Part shown: positions 17,303-25,080 of the stretch, in pieces | Layout of the letters: each line of letters starts with the position of its first letter | Numbering within the stretch: position 1 is the first letter of the stretch | Source of the DNA: JAHEEL01 sp963836085 | Lineage (GTDB): Bacteria > Actinomycetota > Acidimicrobiia > Spongiisociales > UBA5794 | Direction of reading: 5' to 3' | Length of the DNA: 64,000 bases | Assembly (NCBI GenBank): GCA_963836085.1 | Contig: CAWIHT010000002.1 | Location: 124,001-188,000, forward strand | Made by a program: the position numbers and the translations under genes | The notes under the pieces: generated by a model | Database searches by the model: none | What the model was told of the DNA's origin: nothing | The model's input: the letters and a program-made list of their open reading frames with translations, nothing else

Positions 17303-18163
17303 CTACGGAAGATCGAGCGGGATCTCGATCGCGAAGATTGGTTCGCCTTCTTCTCCAACGGTTCCGACGCGCAGGTCGACGGCGCCGGAGGGTCCGTCGC
17401 TGAGCGCGATGTTGAAGGCGTGCCAGACGTGGGCCGACGACCGTGTTGAGATCGAGCGGTCGACGCCGATGCCCACGGCATCGGCGAGCTGGATTCGGAC
17501 GGCGTCGACGCCCGGGGCCGAGTAGCCGACGACCTGCAGGGGGTAGAGGCCGACTCCGGCCTGCGGGCTCAGGAGCACAATGCCGCCGCCCGACATCGGC
17601 GTCGCAATCTGCAGGTCGTCGCCGGTTGCCCGTAGGTCGATGACGAGCCGGGCTGGCGAGGTGGTGGTGAATGCACGGGCGGCGGCCCGGTCGTTGAGGT
17701 GCAGGTCGACGATCAGGCCATCTTCGGCACCCTCGACCACGAACCACTTGTCCACGAGGGTGCCGTTCAGGGTGGTGTCAGCAACAGCTGAGTTGGCTAC
17801 CGCCTCCGAGAGACTCACTCGGACAATGCCAGGGTCGGAGAGCATCGAGACGCCGACCGGGCCGATCCGGGTAGCCGGTGCGCCGGCGTCCGACAAGAAC
17901 TCGATCTCGATCCGCTCGCATCCTTCGAGGGGGTACCAGCGAACGCCGGCGACTGCCCTGGCGTCTTGTCCCTGGCTGTCGAGCGCTGCAATGGTCCCTT
18001 CCTCGACGAAGGGGAGGTCGCCGGCGAGACACGCCGGGGTGTCACTCGCGGTCGTCGTAGTCGTCGTCGCAGGTTCGATGGTCGTCGTTGTCGTCCCCGA
18101 GTTGGGCGGCGTGCATCCCGAGACCGCGAGGGTGAGAACGGCGAGCACGAGGGGGATGCGCAT
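17303..18163 (-). CDS. Lipoprotein with AMIN-like domain
   Basis: 286 residues. The signal sequence ends in a lipobox (LAVSGC, Cys17), followed by a threonine-rich linker, so the protein is anchored outside the membrane. Residues about 75-185 have the strand pattern of AMIN-like domains (RIEIEFLSD, GIVRVSLSEAVAN, KWFVVEGAEDGLIVDLHL, PARLVIDLRA). The last 90 residues (SPQAGVGLYPLQVVGYSAPG onward) look like an immunoglobulin-like Gmad2-type domain. Both assignments are from pattern recognition. The start has TAACCT six bases upstream on the same strand. It is divergent from the MFS gene. Confidence 0.65.
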   Translation of the reverse strand: MRIPLVLAVLTLAVSGCTPPNSGTTTTTIEPATTTTTTASDTPACLAGDLPFVEEGTIAALDSQGQDARAVAGVRWYPLEGCERIEIEFLSDAGAPATRIGPVGVSMLSDPGIVRVSLSEAVANSAVADTTLNGTLVDKWFVVEGAEDGLIVDLHLNDRAAARAFTTTSPARLVIDLRATGDDLQIATPMSGGGIVLLSPQAGVGLYPLQVVGYSAPGVDAVRIQLADAVGIGVDRSISTRSSAHVWHAFNIALSDGPSGAVDLRVGTVGEEGEPIFAIEIPLDLP

Positions 18164-18169
18164 GAGACG

Positions 18170-18228
18170 AGGTTACCGAAGGTGCGCAATCTCGCTGGCT
18201 TGACACTCGGTCGAGAAGTGCCGACAAT
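18170..18228. promoter_or_regulatory. Divergent promoters for the lipoprotein and MFS genes
   Basis: Rightward: TTGACA (18200-18205), 17 bases, GACAAT (18223-18228), then seven bases to ATG 18236, the best sigma-70-type promoter in the window and leaderless. Leftward: TAACCT (reverse of 18170-18175) with six bases to ATG 18163. Both were read directly from the 72-base gap. Confidence 0.65.
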
Positions 18229-18235
18229 ACGAGTG

Positions 18236-19609
18236 ATGTCGACCATTCGAGCGGCGATCGGCGACGAACCGCCGGCGATCGAACCGAGCATGCGCACGTT
18301 CTTCATCGTGTGGTCCGGTCAACTCGTTTCGATCGTTGGCACGAACCTCACGGCCTTCGGCCTCTCGATCTACGTCTTTCAACAGACCGGGTCGGTGACG
18401 CAACTCGCCGCGGTGATGCTCGCGTCACAACTCCCACAGATCCTCATCACACCGTTCGCCGGCGCCTACGTGGATCGATGGGACCGGCGGAAGGCGATGA
18501 TCCTCGCCGATGCGGGAGCCGGCCTCGGGACGATCGTGCTGGTTGTGCTGTACGCGACGGATTCGCTTGCCGTCTGGAACATCGCGATCGCTGTAGCGAT
18601 CTCCGGGTTGTTCCAGGCCTTCCAGTGGCCCGCGATATCGGCGGCCATGGCAGTGGTGGTGCCGAAAGACCAGTTCGGCAGAGCGTCCGGACTCATCCAG
18701 CTCGCAGAAGCGGTGGGCGAACTCGGCGGCCCGATTCTTGCTGGGTTCGTGCTGTCCTTCTCCGGGGTCGGTGCCGTGTTCGCCATCGACGTCGTGACGT
18801 TCCTCACGGCGATCGGCACGCTCCTCGTCGTGCGGTTCCCGAAACCGGTCGCAACTGAGGCGGGAGCGGAGGGTGCAGGAACCATCTGGCACGAGACCAC
18901 ATATGGATTCCGGTATCTGTGGGAGCGACACAGCCTCTTCGCCTTGCTCATGTACTTCGCCGCCATCAATCTCGCCTTCGGGTTTGTGGGGCCGCTCTTC
19001 ATCCCGCTCGGCCTGTCGTTGACCTCCGAAGCCGGGCTCGGGACGGCGTACACCGCGGCATCCGTCGGCATGCTGATCGGCTCGGTCGTCGCCAGCGTGT
19101 GGGGCGGGCCGAAACGCCGTGTGCTCGGCCTGGTTCTCGGGGGCGCCTTCCTCGGACTCACGCTTGGATCAATCGGACTCCGCGCGTCGATTGTGTGGGT
19201 CACGGCGGTGATGTTCTTCGGCATGCTGGTGCTGCCGACGCTCAACGCCACGAGCCAGGTGCTGTGGCTCGCCAAGGTGGAGGCAGACCTCCAGGGCCGG
19301 ATCGCAGCGGTTCGGCGCTTCATTGCTCAGGGAATGATCCCGGTGGCGTACATCCTGGTCGGCCCGCTCTCGGACCGGGTGTTCGAGCCGCTCATGGCGG
19401 AAGAGGGAGCCCTTGCCGGAACCGTCGGTACAGTCATCGGCTCGGGGCCCGGCCGGGGGTACGCCCTGTTCTTCGTTGTGGTCGGCCTGTTCGTGCTCGT
19501 CGCGTCGGTTGCGGCGTGGGCCTATCCACCGCTGCGGCACCTCGAGCGGGACGTGCCAGATGTCGTACAGACGGCCGATCCACCCGGCACGGAGAATCCG
19601 GGGGTGTGA
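18236..19609 (+). CDS. MFS transporter, EntS/MFS_3-like exporter
   Basis: 457 residues with about twelve hydrophobic segments. The loop between helices two and three reads GAYVDRWDRRKAMILAD, the MFS motif A (GxxxDRxxRR/K), and helix five carries GGPILAGF. The overall pattern (FFIVWSGQLVSIVGTNLTAFGLSIYVFQ) is that of the enterobactin-exporter-like MFS_3 branch, which contains many macrolide and siderophore exporters. The substrate is not predictable. ATG 18236 is set by the promoter immediately upstream; the open frame to the left is not coding. It ends 12 bases before cofG but cofG has its own -10 box. Confidence 0.85.
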   Translation: MSTIRAAIGDEPPAIEPSMRTFFIVWSGQLVSIVGTNLTAFGLSIYVFQQTGSVTQLAAVMLASQLPQILITPFAGAYVDRWDRRKAMILADAGAGLGTIVLVVLYATDSLAVWNIAIAVAISGLFQAFQWPAISAAMAVVVPKDQFGRASGLIQLAEAVGELGGPILAGFVLSFSGVGAVFAIDVVTFLTAIGTLLVVRFPKPVATEAGAEGAGTIWHETTYGFRYLWERHSLFALLMYFAAINLAFGFVGPLFIPLGLSLTSEAGLGTAYTAASVGMLIGSVVASVWGGPKRRVLGLVLGGAFLGLTLGSIGLRASIVWVTAVMFFGMLVLPTLNATSQVLWLAKVEADLQGRIAAVRRFIAQGMIPVAYILVGPLSDRVFEPLMAEEGALAGTVGTVIGSGPGRGYALFFVVVGLFVLVASVAAWAYPPLRHLERDVPDVVQTADPPGTENPGV

Positions 19610-19615
19610 TAGGTT
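19610..19615 (+). promoter_or_regulatory. -10 box of a leaderless cofG-cofH-tetR transcript
   Basis: TAGGTT preceded directly by TGA (extended -10 form TGN) and followed by six bases and the cofG ATG at 19622. The TGA also serves as the stop codon of the MFS gene. Confidence 0.55.
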
Positions 19616-19621
19616 CGGCCG

Positions 19622-20758
19622 ATGCCGTTCCCGGCTCCCGATCCTGACCTTGCACATCGATTGCTCACGGGCGAGCAGTCGTCGGCCGACCTGTTCACCG
19701 AAGCCCGACGCCTGCGCGACGAGGGCAAGGGCCGAACGGTTTCGTACAGTCGCAAGGTGTTCGTCCCGGTGACCACGATGTGCCGGGATCGCTGCACCTA
19801 TTGCACCTTCGCCAAGCCACCTGGCGCCGGCGGCGCATACCTGACCCCGGACGACGTGATGGCGGTCGTGAAGGCGGGGGAGCGGCAGGGATGCACCGAG
19901 GCGCTGTTCACTCTCGGCGACCGACCCGAGGACCGGTGGTCGGCCGCCCGCGAGTTCCTCGATCGTGAAGGTCACGCCTCCACCCTCGACTACGTCCAAG
20001 CCCTCACCGAACGCGTCGTCGCAGAGTCGACGCTCTTCCCGCATGCGAACCCGGGCCTCATGGGTCGCTCGTCGCAAGAGGCGCTGCGGCGGTCGAACCC
20101 GTCGATGGGCCTCATGCTCGAGAACATCTCGGCGCGACTCATGGAACCGGGCATGCCCCACTACGACTGCCCGGACAAGGACCCGGCCCTGCGGATGGAG
20201 ACCATTGCGATCGCCGGAAGCCTCCGGATCCCGTTCACGACCGGTGTGTTGGTCGGTATCGGCGAGACGCCGCGCGAGGTCGTCGATAGCCTCTTCGCCC
20301 TGGCCTCCGTTCAGGATCACTCCGGCCATCTGCAAGAGATCATCATCCAGAACTTCCAGCCGAAGGCAGACACCAGGATGCGCGGTATCGCACCGCCGAC
20401 CCCTGAGTACTTCGCCCGGGTTGTTGCCGTAGCACGGTGGGTCTTCGGCGCCGACATGAACGTGCAAGTCCCACCGAATCTGAGCGACGACTTCGGTGGA
20501 TATCTCGACGCCGGGATCAACGACTGGGGCGGCGTGTCACCGTTGACCATCGACTGGGTGAACCCCGAAGCACCCTGGCCCCATCTCGATCGGCTGCGTT
20601 CGGTGACGGAGGCGGCAGGATTCGAACTGCGGCAACGGATGCCCGTCTACCCCGAGTACCTGACTCCCGAGTGGATCGATCGCGGTCTGTTGCCCGGCCT
20701 CGTCAGTGCGGTCGACGACCAGGGGTACGCTGTGGAGGAGGAGAGAGCGACCACATGA
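19622..20758 (+). CDS. cofG: 7,8-didemethyl-8-hydroxy-5-deazariboflavin synthase, CofG subunit
   Basis: 378 residues. A radical SAM enzyme that, with CofH, builds FO, the chromophore of cofactor F420. The cluster motif is CRDRCTYC near residue 55 (CxxxCxxC). Other family marks are TLGDRPEDRW near 95, HANPGLM near 140, GMPHYDCPDKDPALR near 180 and IIIQNFQPK near 240. In mycobacteria CofG and CofH are one protein (FbiC); here they are separate overlapping genes. It is the first gene of a cofG-cofH-tetR operon, with GGAGGAG inside its 3' end serving cofH. Confidence 0.95.
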   Translation: MPFPAPDPDLAHRLLTGEQSSADLFTEARRLRDEGKGRTVSYSRKVFVPVTTMCRDRCTYCTFAKPPGAGGAYLTPDDVMAVVKAGERQGCTEALFTLGDRPEDRWSAAREFLDREGHASTLDYVQALTERVVAESTLFPHANPGLMGRSSQEALRRSNPSMGLMLENISARLMEPGMPHYDCPDKDPALRMETIAIAGSLRIPFTTGVLVGIGETPREVVDSLFALASVQDHSGHLQEIIIQNFQPKADTRMRGIAPPTPEYFARVVAVARWVFGADMNVQVPPNLSDDFGGYLDAGINDWGGVSPLTIDWVNPEAPWPHLDRLRSVTEAAGFELRQRMPVYPEYLTPEWIDRGLLPGLVSAVDDQGYAVEEERATT

Positions 20759-22638
20759 CCGACATCACCTTCGTTCGATTGCGCCCCGCCGAGGAGGTCC
20801 GGGACCGCTGGGCCGAAGCCAGGCGGCGAGAAGGGGCGACCGCGGTCGAGGTAGGACTTCTGACGGACGCGGACCGCGAGACCGCGCTCAACGCAGGGCT
20901 GCTCCCGATCGGAGGCGACGGATCTCCGGCGATCGCCCCGGCCTACGTCGCGGCACCGGAGGGTGCACTCGAACGTGCCAAGCATGGCGTCCGAGGTTGG
21001 CAGATCACGGTCACCGGCACCGGTGACCGTGCGGCATCCATCGACGCCCTGGCCCGGACCCGAGCGGCGTTCTACCGCGTCGGTCGCAGCGCCGTCGTCG
21101 ATGCCTCGTCGATCGCCAGACTGCCCGGCATCGACGCGAGGGTGTCCGTGTTCGTCGACACGATCGAAGAGGCAATCGAAGCGATCGACCTTGGAGCGCG
21201 CGATCTTGTGCTGCGCGGATGGGACACCGAAACGATCGGCGCACTCCGTGACACCGTCCCGCATCCGCTCCTCGAACGGACGGCGCTGCCCATCCGGCTT
21301 CCGATCGACGAAGCCAGGAATTGCCTGGAACCTTCCGCCTTCAAGACCTATCTTGATCTGATCGACGCATCGGGCGTCGCTCGTCCACGAACCGAATGGG
21401 CACCGGGGAAGGAACTGCCCGCTCCCCATCCGCCCGGCCGCCTGTCGGCTCAATGGGCCGACGAGGCCTGGGATCAGGCACCGGTCGGCGACCGCGGCTC
21501 CGCGGTAGGCGTGGACCTCCGTCGCATCCTCGACCGATCGCTCGCCGGTCACCGCCCGACAAAGGATGAGGTCCAGCGCCTCTTCGAGGCTCGCGGCAAC
21601 GAGGTGGACGAGATCGCTGCAACCGCAGACATCATCCGCCAGCGCGTCAACGGCGAGACGGTGTCGTTCATCGTCAACCGCAACATCAACTACACGAACC
21701 AGTGCACGTACAAGTGCGGGTTCTGCGCATTCTCGAAGGGCCCGCGATCGCTCAACCTCCGCGAGGATCCGTACCTGCTAACGGTGCCGCAGGTCGTCGA
21801 ACGCTCCGTCGACGCGTGGAACCGGGGCGCAACCGAAGTGTGCCTCCAGGGTGGAATCCACCCCGAGTTCACCGGCGACTTCTACGTCACCGTGCTGGAG
21901 TCGATCAAACAGGCGGTGCCCGGCATGCACGTGCACGGGTTCACACCCCTCGAGGTTTGGCAGGGCGCCGCCACCCTTGGAGTGTCGGTCCGCGACTTCC
22001 TCGAGACGCTGCGCGACGCGGGCTTGGGGACGCTGCCCGGGACGGCGGCAGAGATCCTCGATGATCGCGTCCGGGAGCACCTGTGTCCCGACAAGATCCG
22101 GACCTCGCAGTGGGCCGAGGTGATGCTCACCGCCCACGACCTCGGCCTGCGATCAACCGCCACCATCATGTTCGGCCACATCGATGATCCGTCGGCGTGG
22201 GCGAACCACATCGAGACCATTCGATGCATCCAAGAACGCACCGGCGGCTTCACCGAGTTCGTGCCACTCCCGTTCGTGCACATGGGGGCGCCAATCTATG
22301 TCAGGGGCACTGCCCGACCCGGGCCAACGTGGGACGAAGTCATCCTCATTCACTCGGTCGCCCGGATCGCATTCGACGGCCTTATCGACAACATCCAGGC
22401 GTCGTGGGTCAAGCTCGGACTCGAAGCCGGCCTCACGCTGCTGAATGCCGGCGCCAACGACCTCGGCGGCACCCTGATGGACGAGTACATTTCGGCCGCA
22501 GCCGGCGCTTCGCACGGGACCATGGTCGATGCCGACGCCTTCGCTACCGCGATCGAGTCGATCGGCCGCACACCGAGGCAGCGCACGACCCTCTACGGCA
22601 ATGCTCCGGCCGTCAGGATTGTCGGTGGGCTCTCATGA
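20755..22638 (+). CDS. cofH: FO synthase CofH subunit with a long unassigned N-terminal region
   Basis: 627 residues, against about 360-400 for stand-alone CofH. The C-terminal part from about residue 250 is CofH: VSFIVNRNINYTNQC, the CTYKCGFC radical SAM motif near 320, EVCLQGGIHPEFTGDFY, GMHVHGFTPLEV and GLGTLPGTAAEILDDRVR. It transfers a tyrosine-derived hydroxybenzyl group to the ribityl-aminouracil. The first 240 or so residues (FVRLRPAEEVRDRWAEAR..., VFVDTIEEAIEAIDLGARDL near 135) are alpha/beta in character and match no domain I can name. ATG 20755 overlaps cofG (ATGA) behind a strong ribosome site; the frame further left is not protein-like. Confidence 0.9.
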   Translation: MTDITFVRLRPAEEVRDRWAEARRREGATAVEVGLLTDADRETALNAGLLPIGGDGSPAIAPAYVAAPEGALERAKHGVRGWQITVTGTGDRAASIDALARTRAAFYRVGRSAVVDASSIARLPGIDARVSVFVDTIEEAIEAIDLGARDLVLRGWDTETIGALRDTVPHPLLERTALPIRLPIDEARNCLEPSAFKTYLDLIDASGVARPRTEWAPGKELPAPHPPGRLSAQWADEAWDQAPVGDRGSAVGVDLRRILDRSLAGHRPTKDEVQRLFEARGNEVDEIAATADIIRQRVNGETVSFIVNRNINYTNQCTYKCGFCAFSKGPRSLNLREDPYLLTVPQVVERSVDAWNRGATEVCLQGGIHPEFTGDFYVTVLESIKQAVPGMHVHGFTPLEVWQGAATLGVSVRDFLETLRDAGLGTLPGTAAEILDDRVREHLCPDKIRTSQWAEVMLTAHDLGLRSTATIMFGHIDDPSAWANHIETIRCIQERTGGFTEFVPLPFVHMGAPIYVRGTARPGPTWDEVILIHSVARIAFDGLIDNIQASWVKLGLEAGLTLLNAGANDLGGTLMDEYISAAAGASHGTMVDADAFATAIESIGRTPRQRTTLYGNAPAVRIVGGLS

Positions 22639-23216
22639 AGCGCAGCGGCGACAGCACCAAGGATCAACTCTTCGACGCAGCAGCACACCTGTTCCGTGAG
22701 TACGGATACGCAGAGACCTCCCACGCCGACATCTCCGCGGAGGCCGACATTGGACGGACGACGTTCTACGAGCACTTCGCGTCCAAAGAAGACCTGCTCG
22801 TTCAACTCGTCCAGCGCGACTTGCCGGTCCTGATTGACGAAATCCTGTCCGACATCGAGTCAGGGCTCCCGCCCGACGTCCGGCTTCGGGAGCTCACGAT
22901 TCGGTTCGTCGAGTTCGTCGGCACCGACCACCTGGGCCTGATCCTTCACACCGAAGTGCCACGCCTCACCGTCGAAGCGCAGCAAGCCATCGCGGGATCC
23001 CACGAGGCACTCTCGAATGAGGTGATGGACATCTACCGGACGGGGGTCGCCAGTGGGGTCTTCGTTGCGTTGCCCGGGCCGGTCGTGGGACGGCTAGTCC
23101 AGGAGACGATGATGGCCGGCGGTCGGGCCGTGATGGACCTTCCGGAGCCGAAGCAGCACGTCCATCAGATCGCGGACGCAACCGCTGGATTCCTCGTGAA
23201 CGGGCTCCGCCCGTAG
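22635..23216 (+). CDS. TetR-family transcriptional regulator
   Basis: 193 residues. The N-terminal helix-turn-helix is clear: DQLFDAAAHLFREYGYAETSHADISAEADIGRTTFYEHFASKEDLL in residues 8-54, the canonical TetR pattern. The C-terminal ligand and dimer region has no identifiable ligand. The ATG overlaps the cofH stop (ATGA), so it is translated with the F420 genes and is a plausible local autoregulator. That link is inference from operon structure. Confidence 0.88.
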   Translation: MKRSGDSTKDQLFDAAAHLFREYGYAETSHADISAEADIGRTTFYEHFASKEDLLVQLVQRDLPVLIDEILSDIESGLPPDVRLRELTIRFVEFVGTDHLGLILHTEVPRLTVEAQQAIAGSHEALSNEVMDIYRTGVASGVFVALPGPVVGRLVQETMMAGGRAVMDLPEPKQHVHQIADATAGFLVNGLRP

Positions 23217-23225
23217 CGTTGTCGG

Positions 23226-23231
23226 TACCAT
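23226..23231 (+). promoter_or_regulatory. -10 box of a leaderless trmD transcript
   Basis: TACCAT, seven bases, ATG at 23239. This gives trmD its own promoter, needed because it is cut off from the rimM operon. Confidence 0.5.
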
Positions 23232-23238
23232 CCACCTC

Positions 23239-23955
23239 ATGCAGATCAACGTCGTTACGATCTTCCCCGAGTTCTTCGCCTCGCCACTCGAGACGAGCCT
23301 GGTCGGCAAGGCCAGGGGAGACGGCTCCCTCGAGGTGGTGCTCCACGACCTGCGAGACCACGGCAAGGGTATTCATCGACAGGTGGACGACTCGCCATTC
23401 GGCGGTGGCGCCGGCATGGTCATGATGGTGGAGCCGCTCGCGGCGGTGCTCGATCCGCTTGCCCAGACACACCGTGTCTTGCTCACACCCGGCGGACGGC
23501 GGTTGGACCAGGCGACCCTGGATCGCTGGGCGACCGTTGGGGAACTGACGCTGGTCTGCGGCCGCTACGAGGGCATCGACGAGCGTGTCGCCGAGCATTT
23601 CATCGATGAGGAGATCTCCCTCGGGGACTACGTACTGCTGGGTGGGGAGGTCGGTGCGCTCGCCATCATCGAGGGCATCGCCCGCCTCCTCGACGGTGTA
23701 ATCGGCAACCCGGTGTCGGTGGAGACGGAGAGCTTCCGTGACGGCATGCTCGAAGAGCCCCAGTACACCCGCCCCGCCGAGTTCCGTGGATGGACGGTCC
23801 CCGAGGTGCTGCGGTCGGGTGATCACGGCAAGGTCGAGGAGTGGCGGCTGGAGCAGCGACTCGCGCGGACGCGCGAACGCAGGCCGGATCTCATGAGTCG
23901 CCGGTCGCCGGTCGTCGGCCGCCAGCCCGACACCGAAGAGCAATTCGGGGACTAG
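23239..23955 (+). CDS. trmD: tRNA (guanosine-37-N1)-methyltransferase
   Basis: 238 residues. It methylates G37 of tRNAs using SAM, preventing frameshifting. SPOUT-knot features are visible: MQINVVTIFPEFF start, DDSPFGGGAGMVMM near 50, LVCGRYEGIDERV near 105, and SLGDYVLLGGEVGALAIIEGIARLLDGVIG near 125-155. The C-terminal 20 residues (after RERRPDLM) are divergent and encoded by short G/C repeats. The operon partner rplS follows after 103 bases. Confidence 0.96.
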   Translation: MQINVVTIFPEFFASPLETSLVGKARGDGSLEVVLHDLRDHGKGIHRQVDDSPFGGGAGMVMMVEPLAAVLDPLAQTHRVLLTPGGRRLDQATLDRWATVGELTLVCGRYEGIDERVAEHFIDEEISLGDYVLLGGEVGALAIIEGIARLLDGVIGNPVSVETESFRDGMLEEPQYTRPAEFRGWTVPEVLRSGDHGKVEEWRLEQRLARTRERRPDLMSRRSPVVGRQPDTEEQFGD

Positions 23956-23977
23956 CTGGTAGCTGGTAGCTGGTAGC
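23953..23977 (+). repeat. Tandem heptamer TAGCTGG x3.5
   Basis: Three perfect copies of TAGCTGG (23953-23973) plus TAGC follow directly, and the first copy contains the trmD stop codon. Similar short tandem repeats sit at other gene ends here (GCCGGTC at about 12673-12690, CTGGCGA at about 17285-17299). Confidence 0.8.
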
Positions 23978-24058
23978 CACAGCAATCGGTCTCTGCGCTT
24001 TATGATCTGCGGTTGCTACCATCCGGGTCCGCTCTTCCCCCTTGTCTTGGAGGATCCC

Positions 24059-24403
24059 GTGAATACGCTCGATCAGATCGAGGGCGCCCAACTGCGCGAC
24101 GACATTCCGGACTTCGGTCCCGGCGACACTGTGCGCGTGCACGTTCGTGTCATCGAGGGTGGACGGGAACGGACCCAGGCGTTCGAAGGTGTCGTGATCG
24201 CTCGCAAGGGCGGCGGCATCCGTGAGACGTTCACGGTTCGGAAGATCAGCTTCGGCGTCGGCGTCGAACGCATCTTCCCCGTTCATGCTCCGATCATTCA
24301 GACCATTGAAGTCCTCCGCCGCGGTGACGTGCGCAGAGCAAAGCTCTACTACCTCCGTGACCGGGTCGGCAAGGCCACCCGGATCAAGGAGAAGCGCGAC
24401 TGA
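24059..24403 (+). CDS. rplS: 50S ribosomal protein L19
   Basis: 114 residues. Located at the subunit interface. Characteristic segments are FGPGDTVRVHVRVIEG near 18, QAFEGVVIARKGGG near 40, RETFTVRKISFGVGVERIFPVH near 58, and RRAKLYYLRDRVGKATRIKE at the end. Start GTG 24059 has GGAGG six bases upstream; a TATGAT -10 box at 24001-24006 would give a leader of about 50 bases. The upstream in-frame ATG at 24002 overlaps this -10 box and is unlikely. Confidence 0.96.
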   Translation: MNTLDQIEGAQLRDDIPDFGPGDTVRVHVRVIEGGRERTQAFEGVVIARKGGGIRETFTVRKISFGVGVERIFPVHAPIIQTIEVLRRGDVRRAKLYYLRDRVGKATRIKEKRD

Positions 24404-24433
24404 CCGGTCCCGACCGGCCCGGCGCCAACGAGC

Positions 24434-24458
24434 ACGACCCGCCGAACCGGCGGGTCGT
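24434..24458 (+). terminator. Strong hairpin after rplS (possible terminator or attenuator)
   Basis: A perfect 11-bp stem (ACGACCCGCCG / CGGCGGGTCGT) closes a three-base loop, 31 bases after the rplS stop. No run of T follows, so intrinsic termination is uncertain. It lies before the glycosylase ATG at 24514 and argues against a start further upstream. Confidence 0.5.
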
Positions 24459-24513
24459 TGTCGCGCCGCTTGACGCATCTGCAATCGCGGCAGCTACGGC
24501 GGAACTGGCGGAC

Positions 24514-25080
24514 ATGGACCCGGTACTCGCCGGGATCGCCGAGCGCAACGGAGTCCCGCCGCTGTGGGCCCGCAAACCCGGCTTCGCCACGTTGCTGCGC
24601 CTGATTCTCGAACAGCAGGTCTCTCTGGCCTCGGCAGACGCCGCCTACCGGAAGCTCAACGAGGCGCTCGGGCGCGTCGATCCTGAGCCGTTCCTCCTCC
24701 TCGACGACGCGCAGTTGAGGACCATCGGGTTCTCCCGGCAGAAGGCCGGCTACGTGCGGGGCCTCGCCGCCGGGTTGTTCGACGGGTCGATCGACCTCGA
24801 CAGCGCAGCCGATCTTGCGGATGCACCGGCGACGGACCACCTGCTGCAGATCCGGGGCGTCGGTCCGTGGACGGCGGCCTGCTACCTGCTGTTCGCTCTT
24901 CTCCGTGCCGACGTCTGGCCGCCTGGTGATCGGGCCCTCGAAGTCTCGATCGGGCGGGTCTTCGAACTCGGCGATGCCCCGTCCAAGGACGAGGCCAGCG
25001 AGCGAGCTGAGGCGTGGCGTCCGTTCCGTGCGGTCGCGGCCCGCCTCCTCTGGCACGAGTATCTCGGAGGCCGCAGGTGA
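24514..25080 (+). CDS. DNA-3-methyladenine glycosylase, AlkA/HhH-GPD type
   Basis: 188 residues. The helix-hairpin-helix GPD fold is shown by LILEQQVSLASADAAYRKL near 30, then QIRGVGPWTAACYLLFAL near 112 and the catalytic aspartate in PPGDRALEV near 137. It excises alkylated bases. ATG 24514 is the only good start, although the 36 in-frame codons before it also look protein-like (LDASAIAAATAEL), so a rare non-ATG start overlapping the rplS stop cannot be excluded. It overlaps lepB (GTGA). Confidence 0.85.
   Translation: MDPVLAGIAERNGVPPLWARKPGFATLLRLILEQQVSLASADAAYRKLNEALGRVDPEPFLLLDDAQLRTIGFSRQKAGYVRGLAAGLFDGSIDLDSAADLADAPATDHLLQIRGVGPWTAACYLLFALLRADVWPPGDRALEVSIGRVFELGDAPSKDEASERAEAWRPFRAVAARLLWHEYLGGRR

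Noticed and set aside
19169..20467. A 432-codon minus-strand frame over the MFS-cofG junction
   Set aside because: It spans two well-supported genes on the other strand and has antisense composition.
24002..24058. ATG 24002 as start of rplS
   Set aside because: It overlaps a TATGAT -10 box and precedes the GGAGG site; GTG 24059 gives the normal L19 N-terminus.
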